Assembly: GCA_022432975.1 (NCBI GenBank)
Contig: CM039502.1
Span: forward strand, 20,361,228 to 20,425,227
Reading direction: 5' to 3'
Length of the DNA: 64,000 nt
Source of the DNA: Begonia masoniana
Taxonomy: Eukaryota; Streptophyta; Magnoliopsida; Cucurbitales; Begoniaceae
Position 1 is the stretch's first letter, and each line of letters starts with the position of its first letter. A program made the translations under genes and the position numbers. Below, in pieces: positions 51,584-63,124 of the stretch. The notes under the pieces were generated by a model, which was not told where the DNA came from, ran no database searches, and saw only the letters and a list, made by a program, of their open reading frames with translations.

Positions 51584-54500
51584 TGTAACGACCCGGGGAT
51601 GATCACCACGAAATTCTTGACTTTACATAAAACTTTAACTTATATTTGAACTCTTTTCTCCTTCTCTTTTTTTTCTTAATAACAGTATACCTAATAGGCT
51701 TAAAGACTTAACTTAATGGATGGAAAGTTAGTCCCTCGTACATGCTTCCAATCGACGTACAAGTTGCATGGGTCTGCATGCCTCAACCGATAGACATTGC
51801 GTCTTCAGGATGGCACGTGCACCCCACATGACTCATTTAAACAACTATCGGCAGATGCGAATACTCGCATCGACCGACGATCACGTGCATCTCGTGTGAC
51901 CAATTTAAAACATCCACCGATAGACATGTGAAATTCACGTGTTCATCTATGACATCTTCCGATAGCTTACAAGCTCTAGATCATCCGATCACTAAACAAC
52001 AAGTTATTATTTACATCATCCGGCGAGGGAATGTATACTTCATCTCCCGGTGAAATAGGGAAACATCATCCGATGGACATGTGCTCCCCACATGCATAAT
52101 TAAAACATGACCCGGTCGCTAAACGACAAGGGACCCCTCACATCGTCCGATGGCTAAACACTCTATATCTGCCGATCGCTAGACGACAAAATGACACTTT
52201 CATCATCCGATGGCTAAACACTCTACATCTGCCGATGGAGAAACATACTACATCTTTCGTGACGTCATCCGAAGACTCAATTGTTCGACTCCTATCAGTT
52301 GACACCCGCCGATGACATCAGCCGATGAATGCCTCATCGAGCTTCTATCTTACGGCATAAAACACTATAATCATCAAACAACCTCATCCAACCGAAAATA
52401 CTACAACTCACTCAAATCTTAACCTGGAAATTTTAAACCCTAATGAGTAAAAACCATATCCCATACAAGATTCACATAGCGGAAGGATTAAGCAAAACAG
52501 ACCATTCATAATCCTTAAAGTCATTAACAGATTCTGAAGTCAAACCATTCAAAATCCGAATCTTATTGTTATAAGAGAACTCTATTGCCGATCGCTAGAC
52601 GACAAAATGACACTTTCATCATCCGATGGCTAAACACTCTATATCTGCCGATCGCTAGACGACAAAATGACACTTTCATCATCCGATGGCTAAACACTCT
52701 ATATCTGCCGATCGCTAGACGACAAAATGACACTTTCATCATCCGATGGCTAAACACTCTATATCTGCCGATCGCTAGACGACAAAATGACACTTTCATC
52801 ATCCGATGGCTAAACACTCTATATCTGCCGATCGCTAGACGACAAAATGACACTTTCATCATCCGATGGCTAAACACTCTATATCTGCCGATCGCTAGAC
52901 GACAAAATGACACTTTCATCATCCGATGGCTAAACACTCTATATCTGCCGATCGCTAGACGACAAAATGACACTTTCATCATCCGATGGCTAAACACTCT
53001 ATATCTGCCGATCGCTAGACGACAAAATGACACTTTCATCATCCGATGGCTAAACACTCTATATCTGCCGATCGCTAGACGACAAAATGATGCCTCATCG
53101 AGCTTCTATCTTACGGCAATATAAAACACTATAATCATCAAACAACCTCATCCAACCGAAAATACTACAACTCACTCAAATCTTAACCTGGAAATTTTAA
53201 ACCCTAATGAGTAAAAACCATATCCCATACAAGATTCACATAGCGGAAGGATTAAGCAAAACAGACCATTCATAATCCTTAAAGTCATTAACAGATTCTG
53301 AAGTCAAACCATTCAAAATCCGAATCTATTGTTATAAGAGAACTCTATTCTACTTAGTCATCTGTTATCATAAACTTCTCTGACTTACTATGGGTATAAC
53401 CAGGGAACTTGATCGCCTATCCAGCCTTCACTGTCACACTGAGCATCCTCCAGCAAACCATGACCTTGAGTTCCTCACCTGAAAACTCGTCACCTACATC
53501 ATAAGGTTTAAACTATAAGCCTAATGCTTAGTAAGGAATGCAACACTAACATGGATGCATGAATGCATAATTTGGGAAAATCACATGCTCATAAGTCTTT
53601 TCTTGTTCATGTCTATGCTCGTATTCATCATTCATAATCATGGATCATAATCATCATTCATAATCATTGATCATATTCATCATTCATGGTCGAGGATCAT
53701 ATTCATCATTCATAATCAGTGATCATATTCATTGTTTAGGTTGTGTGGACCAAGAGAGGATTTGTGCCGGTAAAGAGGGTTCGACAGTGAGTTTGATCTT
53801 GTTCCCTACTGCGGGTCGTATTCATATGTCCTTCTTTGGACTGTGACATACGCCGAACCGCCCCCAACCCTCATTTAATCCACGTTGCATAAATCTTATA
53901 CATATACATATCTTGTTCATGGAAAACATGCGTTAAAACATTTTCTTATGCTTGGGAAACATTCATGATGCATGAACATGAGAACTTTTAACTCATCAAA
54001 CTATGACAAGGATCATACCAGAGTAGATGACTTCACATCATACATAGACCCTTCAAGTGCAGGCAAGCTCATTATCATAATGTAAACATTAGACATCTAA
54101 ACAACCTAGTACACCCACGATGTAGGGCTCTATTAGCCGGGAATCTTAATACATTCACTTACCTGGTCTCCTTAGCACTTGAGTTCCTTTCTCTTCAAAC
54201 TTCTTCACCTAAACATTTACATTGCAGTAGTTAAAACAAAATCCTAATAGTTCTAATCTCGAGTTATCCTAAGATCTAATAGCTAAGAGTCCTTCCCGAG
54301 TTCTTAGTTTAATACTCAATGTAACCCGAAATCTCAAAGTCAAAATAGACGGATTCGATGATGATAACTCAAGGTTGGTTGTTCTAAATGTCCTGAATCG
54401 ATTCGAAAAGACATTACTTATCTCGGGTTTCAAAATATTCTTATTAATATTCGGCCATTGAAGAATCCAAACTTCAATACAGAGCTGGAAAACTGGGCTA

Positions 54501-54861
54501 ATAAATTAACAAATAACCACATTGTTAAACCCGTACCTCGAGCACAAAGTAGCCGAGAAGTAGCAAGGAAACCGATCGCCGAAGGAGGGATTTCCAACTG
54601 ACAGAGAGCGAGAGCTTGGGAGAGAAGAAATCGCCAGAAGTTGGCGATGTCGGCTACAGTGGTTTAAATGAGGTTTGAATCCTTTCCTTCTTCTTTAAAT
54701 ACTGGCCTCAATCCTCCAATATTACAACTTTGCCACTCAACCTAGTTTAGATCCACATGTAATTAATTAAGCTTGGCATAAATCCTAAATTTCGAAGATT
54801 AAATATTTATGACCGTTAATACAGTTAAGGAAATCACCTGGCCGTTAACTCGGGTGTTACA
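51584..54861 (-). repeat. N LTR, right (5' LTR, expanded to 3278 bp)
   Basis: Longer than its sisters by ~740 bp. A 60-bp unit is amplified at 52578-53090, and the flanking segment at 52340-52577 recurs after the array (53090-53345). Confidence 0.95.
52578..53090 (-). repeat. 60-bp tandem array, ~8.5 copies
   Basis: Unit GCCGATCGCTAGACGACAAA to CACTCTATATCT repeats at exact 60-bp spacing with no visible differences, so the amplification is recent or has been homogenised. Because 60 is a multiple of 3, it creates long repetitive open frames on both strands that are not genes. Confidence 0.97.
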
Positions 54862-54866
54862 GGATG

Positions 54867-55122
54867 ATATAAACATAGTTTTTTCGTCTAGTGACCGGAT
54901 GATGCGAGTATTTTCTTGTCGTTTAATGTTCAGGTAATGTTTTAAATCGGTCACGTGAGGCACACATGACCACCGGTCGATGTAAGTTATTTCTTTGTTG
55001 TCAGACCCAGTTTAAGAGATGTTAAAAAAAATATATTACTGAAATAGGTTGAGTGTGAAGAATAAGAATTAAATGATCAATAAAGATATGGATTATGTGA
55101 CGATCCCTCTCGGGTCGTTACA
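54867..55122 (+). repeat. O 5' LTR, part 2
   Basis: Continues the O LTR after N and its TSD, matches 61823-62078, and ends GGGTCGTTACA. Confidence 0.95.
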
Positions 55123-55126
55123 ATTA

Positions 55127-55138
55127 TGGTATCAGAGC
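55127..55138 (+). other. O primer binding site (initiator tRNA-Met)
   Basis: TGGTATCAGAGC starts five bases after the LTR end, complementary to the initiator tRNA-Met 3' end. Confidence 0.9.
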
Positions 55139-55285
55139 AAAACCAGGTTCTAAAACCGATTCTGCAGACTGCCTTCCAGCACTGACGGTCACATGAGCAC
55201 ACTCCAGCAACTGTAAGTATTTATGATTTCAGTAAATGTCATTAAGTTAAGATGTATCTATAATGATTTGTCTAGGAATCCCAAA

Positions 55286-58200
55286 ATGGTTAGAGGTCAG
55301 CAGAGGGAGACCAATGAGGAATGCAATGCCATTGCTCAGTTGACAGAGTTGGTCATGCGCCAATCTCGCCAGATCGAACAACTGATGACTGCTAGAGAGG
55401 AACAAGGCAACTCCAGTACTAATGCGACTTATGATCATGGGGGTGAGCGTTTCCACCGGCTTCGACCCCCGGTGTTTAATGGACATGTTTCAGATCCTAA
55501 TTACGCTGAGGAGTGGGTTCGAAAGATAGAAGACATGTTTAAGTACGCAAAGGTTGATGAAGGAGATAAGGTCACATATGCTGTTTTTCATCTGGAATTA
55601 AGTGCAAGACATTGGTGGGACTCAATCCAGAACACCGCTAATGCCGGAGCTATGACCTGGGAAATGTTTAAGACTGCCTTCTTTGACAAGTACTTCAACA
55701 GGACTGTTCGGGCCAACAAGAAGAAGAAGTTCATGAATCTGCGACAAACTGGCTCTGTGACGGATTACATATGCAAATTTGATGCTTTATCACGGTTTGC
55801 TCCCCGAATGATTGAGGATGATGAGGACAAGATTTACCATTTTGTTCAAGGACGGAAGCCGAGTTTGTACATGAAAGTAAAGACTGCTGGGATACACAAT
55901 GTACCTTATGGTGAAGTGACGGCTAAGGCCTTGGAGCTGGAAGAGGCAGAAATGACAGCATATGCACAGCGTGAGCAGCCAAGAAAATTCACGAAGGAAA
56001 CTCTGCCGCCACCACGTCAGAACAAAGGTTGGCAGCCACAACAGAACAGGGGACCACAACAACAACAACAAGGTATAAAGAGACCCCTCAACCAGAATGA
56101 TGAGCAAGGAAAAGGGAAGAGGCCTCTGGCACCCTTATGCCCCACCTGTCAGAAGAACCATCCCGGCGAATGCAAGTTGTGTTCTGGCCGTTGTTTCAGA
56201 TGTGATAAGGTTGGACATATAGTCAAAGACTGCCCCATGCCGCCAGATCCGAACCGTGCGAGGGTAGCACCTAGAGTTTATGCTATGATGGAGAATGAGG
56301 ACACAGTGCCGCATACAGTCATAACAGGTACCATTATGATCTGTGGTTTTACTGCTTACACACTTATAGATACGGGAGCCACACATTCGTTTATATCAAC
56401 TTTGTTTGTATGCCAACACAACTTAGAACTTTTACCAGCCGGAAGGCCATATAATGTTATGTTACCATCAGGGAAGTCCCTACATTCAGAACAGATTGTT
56501 AAAGGTGATGTTGTGTCCTTAGGAAGAAAGAAACTATATGTAGAACTGATTGTAATTGACATGAAATGGTATGAGGTGATATTAGGAATGGATTGGTTAT
56601 TTAGGCATTATGCCACAATAAGTTGTAGATCTGGATTGGTTGATTTTCGACCCCCAAATGGTGATCATTATTCCTTCCAAGCTATTCCTAAGATAAGCAA
56701 AATACCGATTATATCCTCACTAGAAATTTACCGGTTACTGAAAAATGGCGGTGATAGTTACTTAGCTAGCATAATGGATGTTCAGGTGAAGAATAAGATA
56801 GAGTTACAAGATATCCCCATAGTCCGAGAGTTCCCTAAGGCATTCTTGGATGATTTGCCAGGATTACCACCTGATAGAGAAATAGAGTTTGTAATTGATA
56901 CATATCCCGAGGCATTACCTGTATCTAAGAATCCTTATCGGATGGCACCTGTTGAACTAAAGGAATTAAAAGTCCAACTACAAGAATTAGTAGACAAAGG
57001 ATTTATACGCCCTAACAGTTCTCCTTGGGGTGCACCTGTCTTATTTGTCAAGAAGAAAGATGGTTCCCTTAGAATGTGCATAGACTATAGGGAGCTAAAT
57101 AAGTTGACAATCAAGAATAAGTACCCCTTACCTCGGATTGATGATTTGTTTGACCAATTGCAAGGAGCAAAGGTGTTTTCAAAAATAGATTTACGTTCGG
57201 GTTATTACCAACTGAAAGTTAAGGAAGGAGATATACCAAAGACAGCCTTCATAACCCGTTATGGACATTACGAATTCTTGGTCATGTCATTTGGACTGAC
57301 CAATGCACCTGCAGCCTTTATGAACTTAATGAATCGAGTGTTTCGTGAGTATTTGGACAAATTTGTAATTGTGTTCATAGATGATATCCTGATATACTCA
57401 CGGACTGAAGCTGACCATGCAGAGCATTTAAGAGTAGTTTTGACGACATTAAAGGAGCACCAGCTCTATGCCAAATTGTCCAAGTGTGAATTTTGGTTGG
57501 ACAAGGTTAATTTTCTTGGTCATGTAGTTTCTGCTAATGGCATATCAGTGGACCCGACCAAAATTCAGGCAGTAAAGGATTGGCCACAACCAAAGAATGC
57601 CAGTGAAGTCCGCAGTTTCCTTGGATTGGCAGGCTATTACAGAAAGTTCATCAAAGGATTTTCTATGATAGCTAAGCCCCTGACGAATTTGACAAAGAAG
57701 GATAATAAGTATTCTTGGACCGAAGCTTGTGAGGATAACTTCCAGACATTGAAGGTGAAGTTAACAACAGCCCCGGTATTGACCCTTCCAACCGAAGAAG
57801 GAAAGTTTAGCGTATTTTGTGATGCATCAAAAGTTGGTTTGGGCTGTGTTTTGATGCAAGAAGGCAAAGTTGTAGCGTTTGCCTCTAGGCAGTTAAAGAG
57901 TTATGAATAGAACTATCCCACCCATGATTTAGAATTAGCCACTGTTGTTTTTGCTTTGAAGATATGGACACACTACTTATATGGACAGCAGTGTGAGGTG
58001 TTTTCTGACCATAAAAGTCTGAAGTACCTCTTTACACAAAAAGAATTGAACATGAGGCAGAGGCGTTGGTTGGAATTTGTTAAGGATTACGACTTTGAGA
58101 TCAAGTATCACCCGGGCAAGGCCAACTCTGTAGCTGACGCATTGAGCAGGATATCAACAACAATGCAACCCGTTGTATCAACTATGTCTATACCTTTGAG

Positions 58201-59707
58201 GACAGAGATTCAGAAATTGGAGTTGGAGATAGTTCCAGAATTGTCAGCTTTGCTTGCAAATTTGACCATTCAACCGACGGTTCTGGAAAAGATCAAAGAA
58301 GCACAACAGAAGGACTCAGAGGAGAATAACAGTATGATGAACAAGGTGAAGGACACCACCTCCGAGTTTAGTATTTCCAAGGATGGGATTCTTAGGTTTA
58401 GAAATAGATGGTATGTCCCTAATAGCGAAGGATTACGTAAATTGATCTTGGCTGAGGCGCATTCGTCTCCCTTTTCTGTACATCCTGGCAGCACCAAGAT
58501 GTATCGAGACCTGAAGTCACTCTATTGGTGGCCAAACTTAAAGAGAGATGTTGCTAAGTATGTAGAGTCATGTTTGGTTTGCCAACAAGTTAAAGCCGAG
58601 CATCAACGTCCAGGAGGTACCCTTCAGCCTTTACCTATTCCCAAGCGGAAGTGGGAACACATAGCTATGGATTTCGTTGTAGGATTACCTAAGACAACTA
58701 AGGGACATGATAGTATTTGGGTTGTGATTGATAGATTGACGAAATCAGCCCATTTCTTACCAGTAAGGACAACCTACTCGATGGACCAGCTTGCTAATCT
58801 TTATGTACAAGAAGTTATTAGGTTGCATGGAATCTCTGCATCTATTGTCTCTGATCGTGATCCCGGGTTCACCTCACGATTTTGGAAAGGTCTACAAAGC
58901 ACACTTGGCACAAGGTTATCATACAGCACTGCCTTTCACCCGCAGACAGATGGTCAGTCGGAGAGGACTATCCAAATACTTGAGGATATGTTGAGGGCTT
59001 GTGTGCTAGAGTTTCAGACATCTTGGAGCAGATACCTACCCTTGGTTGAGTTCTCTTATAATAACAGTTATCAGTCCACTATCGGAATGGCACCTTATGA
59101 GGTGTTGTATGGTAGGAAATGTAGATCACCTCTGTATTGGGATGAAGTTGGTGAAGCAAAACTTCTAGGTCCCGAGATGTTGCAGCAGATGTCAGACAAG
59201 ATTGCCACTATTAAAAGGAAAATGATTACTGCACAAAGCCGACAGAAGAGTTATGCAGACCAGAGGAGAAGAGATCTTGAATTTTTGGTTGGAGATGAGG
59301 TATTCTTGAAGGTTTTACCGTTCAAAGGGGTCTTAAGATTTGGCAAAAAGGGAAAACTTACTCCACGGTTTGTTGGACCCTTCCCTATCTTGGCTAGAAT
59401 CGGTAGTACAGCTTACAGACTGCAATTGCCTCCATCATTGGATAAGGTTCACAATGTCTTTCACGTGTCAATGTTAAGGAAATGCATACGAGATCTGACG
59501 CAAGTTATTCAGCCAACAGACATTGAGTTAGAACCGACATTGGTGTATGAAGAGAAGCCAGTGCAGATATTGGAATCCGCAGTTAAGTCTCTGAGGAATA
59601 AAGAGATTCTGTTGGTCAAAGTTTTATGGAAGAATCATGGCATCGAGGAAGCCACTTGGGAGCGACGACAGGACATGTTAGACATGTATCCAGAGTTATT
59701 TGTTTGA
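55286..59707 (+). pseudogene. O gag-pol polyprotein, one in-frame stop
   Basis: The start is taken at [10 protein letters not shown] (55286), matching the starts in N and L1, rather than the upstream in-frame ATG at 55223. Rough order, counted from 55223: gag 22-320, zinc knuckle [15 protein letters not shown] near 322, protease [10 protein letters not shown] near 380, reverse transcriptase with FIDDILIYS near 718, RNase H from [10 protein letters not shown] near 862. A single TAG at 57908-57910 (Gln-to-stop in YEQNYP) interrupts RNase H, after which the same frame runs to 59707. That part holds the rest of RNase H ([16 protein letters not shown]), integrase zinc finger (HPGS to CLVCQQ), DDE core (DFVVGLP, SDRDPGF, QSERTIQ) and a chromodomain ending ATWERRQDM. 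No frameshift was found. It is the least damaged element here. Confidence 0.95.
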
Positions 59708-59735
59708 TCAATTTTCGGGGACGAAAATTTTGTTC

Positions 59736-59748
59736 AAGGAGGGGTGGA
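59736..59748 (+). other. O polypurine tract
   Basis: AAGGAGGGGTGGA immediately before the 3' LTR. Confidence 0.85.
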
Positions 59749-62078
59749 TGTAACGCCCAACAACTTCAGCCAGGTGACTTCCTAACTGTATTAACGGTCA
59801 TAAATATTCAATCTTCACGGTTTAGAGTTTTATACCAAGAATAATTAATTCCATGTGGATTTAAACTAAGTTGGGTGGCAAAGTTGTAATAATGGAGGGT
59901 GATGACCAATATATAAAGAAAAAGGGAATGTTTTAAACCTCACTTAAACCACTGTAGCCGACACCTTCCTTTTCGGCGATTTCTTCTCTCCCAAGCTCTT
60001 GCTCTCTGCTTTCAGCATACTCTTTCGACGATCGGTTTTCTCTGCCACTACTCGATTACTCTGTGCCCGAGGTAATGCATTAGACAACGTAGCTATCTGT
60101 TAGTTTGTTAGCCCTGTTTTCTACTCGGCATTGGAGTTTTGGATTTTCCAATGGCCGACTAATAATAAGAACATTTGAAATCTGAGAGTGAGAATACTTT
60201 TATCTAATCGATTCTGGACATTTAAAACAACCACCCTGAGTTATCGATAATCGAATCTGTCTGTTTTGGTTTTGGGATTTCAGACTGCACAGGGTATTAG
60301 GCTAAGGATTCGGGAATGACTTTAGCTATTAAATCTTAGGATAACTCGAGATTAGAACTATTAGGATTTTGTTTTAACTACTGCAATGTAAATGTTTTAG
60401 GTGGAGAAGTTTGAAGAGAAAGGAGCTCAAAGTGCTAAGGAGACCAGGTGAGTGAATGTATAGGATTTCTGGCCAATAGGGCCCTACATCACAAGGATGC
60501 TAGATAGTAACTGATATGACGATTAGAGGTTATTATGCTACAGTCTAGTATTTGTGTTGATGTTTAGTTTGATGGTAAGCTTTCATACTGGATAAATGTT
60601 TTGTTCTGTAGCCTGAATGAGTTAAGAATTTCCATGTTCATGCATTATCAATGTTTTATGCACATGAAAATGTTTTAAAAGCATGTTTTCTCATGAACAA
60701 GATAAGATGATAAAATCCCTGCAACGTGGTTGAGTGAGGGTTGGGGGCGGTTCGGCGTATGTCACAGTCCAAAGAAGGACATATGAATACGACCCGCAGT
60801 AGGGACCATGATCAAACTCACTGTCGAACCCTCTTTATCGACACAAATCCTCTCTCATTCCACACAACTTAAATGATGATTATGAACAATGATTATGAAC
60901 AATGATTGCGAATGATGAATATGATTTATGATTATGGATGATGATTATGAACAAGAAAAGACTTATGACCATGTTTTTCTTTGGATCATGCATTCATGTT
61001 ATTGTTGCATTCCTTACTAAGCATTAGGCTTATAGTTGAACCTTATGATGTAGGTGAAGAGTTAATAGGAGGATTCCCAATCCCAAGAGAACGTTTAAAG
61101 CTGGTTGATGGAGGATGCTCAGTGTGACAGTGCAAGGCTGGGTAGGCGAATAAGTTCCCTGGTTATGCTCATAGTAAGTCAGAAAAGTTTATGATAAGCA
61201 AATGACTAAGTAGAACAGAATTCCTTATAACAATGAGATTCAGATTTGAATGGTTTGACTCTAGAGTCTGAAAACGACTTTAAGGATTATTGAATGGTTT
61301 GTGTTGCTTAAGTCTTCCGCTATGCGTATTTTGGATGAGTTTATGATCCTTATTCTTTGAGGTTTATAGTTACTAAGTTAAGAATCGGGTGAATTGTGAT
61401 ATGTTCTATCGGATGAAGATGTTTGATGATTATAGTGTTTTACTGCCGTATGATAGAAGCTGGATGAGGCAATCATCCGGCTGACGTTATCGGCGGATGT
61501 CACATGATGGGAGTTGAACGATTGAGTCTTCCGGGTGACGTCACCGGAAGATGTAGTATGTTTCCTCGCCCGATGACGTAAATGTTAATTTGTCGTCTAG
61601 CGTTCGGTGGATGAAGTGTATTTCTTCACCGGATGCTGGGAATATTATTTTGTCGTCTAGTGATCGGCAGATATAGTGTAATAAAGTCACCGGATGATGA
61701 GGATGTTATTTTTCGTTTAGTGACCGGGTCATGTTTTAATTATACACGTGAGAAGCACGTGTCCACCGGATGATGTCCCCTTATTTCACCGGATGATCTA
61801 AAGAGTCTCTTTACCGGATGATATAAACATAGTTTTGTAGTCTAGTGACCGGATGATGTGAGTATTTTCTTGTCGTTTAATGTTCAGGTAATGTTTTAAA
61901 TCGGTCACGTGAGGCACACATGACCACCGGTCGATGTAAGTTATTTCTTTGTTGTCAGACCCAGTTTAAGAGATGTTCAAAAAAAAATATATTATTGAAA
62001 TAGGTTGAGTGTGAGTAATAAGAATTAAATGATCAATAAAGATATGGATTATGTGACGATCCCTCTCGGGTCGTTACA
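59749..62078 (+). repeat. O 3' LTR (uninterrupted, 2330 bp)
   Basis: TGTAACGCCC to GGGTCGTTACA. It is the best reference for the O-type LTR, with TATA-like TATATAAAG at 59910-59918, only single or few copies of the 26- and 60-bp units, and the TGACGT/CACGTG motif region near 61480-61770. Confidence 0.96.
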
Positions 62079-62083
62079 CTTTC

Positions 62084-62824
62084 TCACCAATCAATTTAAC
62101 TTCGTCCAATAACGCTCGATGCGTCCGTTATATTCGCAACTACGGTAAACCTATCGATTTCAAACCCTAAATCACATTTTTACGAAACCCTAAACGAAAC
62201 CCTAATCGTTTTAAACTCCGTAAAAACCGAGAACTAAAGTCGGAAAACGTTAGAGACTTACTAAGAGTCGCGAGTGGAGACAAAAACATGAAGAAACTTC
62301 GGAGAACGGAAGACGAGTCGTCGTCGGAGAGGAAAACGTCGTTGAGGGAGATAAATCGCCAGAGAGTACGCAGAGGAAAGGAGAAAAACCGTGGAGTGCT
62401 GGAGAAGAAATGGTTTGTGATATTTTTAATAAACTTGGCTTGCAAAATTACTATATTGCCCTTCACTTGATTTCTTATTTGTTTCGTCCTTTGTTTCGTT
62501 TATTAACTGACGATCCGTTTTTTTTCAAATTTTCTTATTTTGCCAATAAATTCAACTTATTATCAGGGCTTTATTAAAACTGTCTGTTCACAATTCGAAC
62601 CTCGTTTACTATTTTTACCAAAGTATCCTTTATATTACGATAAACGTAATTCTCGTAAAATTAGCGTTACAACTCCTAAAATTTTCGAAATTTTCTTAAA
62701 ATCTATATTAATTATTAGAATTCTAATAACGCTTTCTTTTCACGAAACTGATTTAATTTGACAAAATTACAAAAATTGCCATTATATAAACGATTTACAA
62801 AATCCCGTAAATCTGGGTGTTACA
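62084..62824 (-). repeat. L1 5' LTR, part 3
   Basis: Completes the L1 LTR (match to 25881-26605) and ends GGGTGTTACA. A small duplication of ACGAAACCCTAA-type sequence at 62182-62205 is private to this copy. Confidence 0.93.
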
Positions 62825-62920
62825 ACCATATGCAGGCGTGACGTCCGAATATCAATCCATTTCGGCATCACCAGTTGATTTCTCGTCTAAATCAATCGAT
62901 TTACTTGAATCAGAATCCAT
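62825..62920 (-). pseudogene. MULE transposase, 5' part
   Basis: The ATG is at 62918-62920 (MDSDSSKSIDLDEKS), an acidic N-terminus. A TGA follows codon 22, and beyond it the frame runs to the L1 insertion site and resumes at 24008 on the other side of the nest. It is the start of the gene whose body lies at 22517-24013. Confidence 0.8.
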
Positions 62921-63124
62921 TGTCGTTGTTAAAAAAAATTAAAACAAAGTTAATAAAATACAACAGTTAAAATGTTGAAAATACTCATAAGGATAATTCC
63001 CAAGAAAGATTGCTATTTACAATCTCCTTAGTCAGAATTTCCTTTCCAAGTAAGCTCCCAGGAAAGGCTGGAGGGTCACTAACGGTCCACTTAAATTCTA
63101 GTCTCCTAGACAGAACTTACTTAC
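62913..63124 (-). repeat. copy 2 of shared MULE 5' leader
   Basis: Reverse-complement match to 20421-20635 up to and including the ATG. It is cut at 63124 by the next element, so any outer terminus of the MULE lies beyond it. Confidence 0.9.

Larger units (their letters stand above)
37314..54861 (-). mobile_element. N: tandem chromovirus, LTR-internal-LTR-internal-LTR
   Basis: Minus-strand element flanked by TSD GGATG (37309-37313, 54862-54866). Three LTRs (37314-39850, 44474-47012, 51584-54861) alternate with two internal regions (39851-44473, 47013-51583). The two internal regions share inactivating changes, so the unit duplicated after it was already defective. Inserted in the O 5' LTR. 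Confidence 0.96.
35257..62078 (+). mobile_element. O: near-intact chromovirus interrupted by N
   Basis: Plus-strand Tekay/Del-type element with TSD CTTTC (35252-35256 and 62079-62083). The 5' LTR is 35257-37313 plus 54867-55122 (2313 bp after removing N). The internal region is 55123-59748 and the 3' LTR 59749-62078 (2330 bp). The two LTRs are very similar by eye. It sits inside the L1 5' LTR. Confidence 0.96.
24014..62824 (-). mobile_element. L1: chromovirus hosting the whole nest
   Basis: Minus-strand Tekay/Del-type LTR retrotransposon: 3' LTR 24014-26605, internal region 26606-31296, 5' LTR from 31297 to 62824. The 5' LTR is split by a Cassandra multimer (32761-34937) and by element O (35257-62078, which itself holds N). 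Its own pieces 31297-32760, 34943-35256 and 62084-62824 total about 2.5 kb, against 2592 bp for the intact LTR, and match it in order. TSD ACCAT on both sides. Confidence 0.95.

Noticed and set aside
52569..53124. Long open frames of 162-179 codons on both strands
   Set aside because: They are products of a 60-bp tandem repeat, a multiple of three without stops, with no codon or domain signal. The same applies to 6709-7234.
57908..57910. Programmed stop read-through in O
   Set aside because: Its position inside RNase H, not at the gag-pol boundary, and absence of the stop in E1, L1 and N at this codon point to a mutation.
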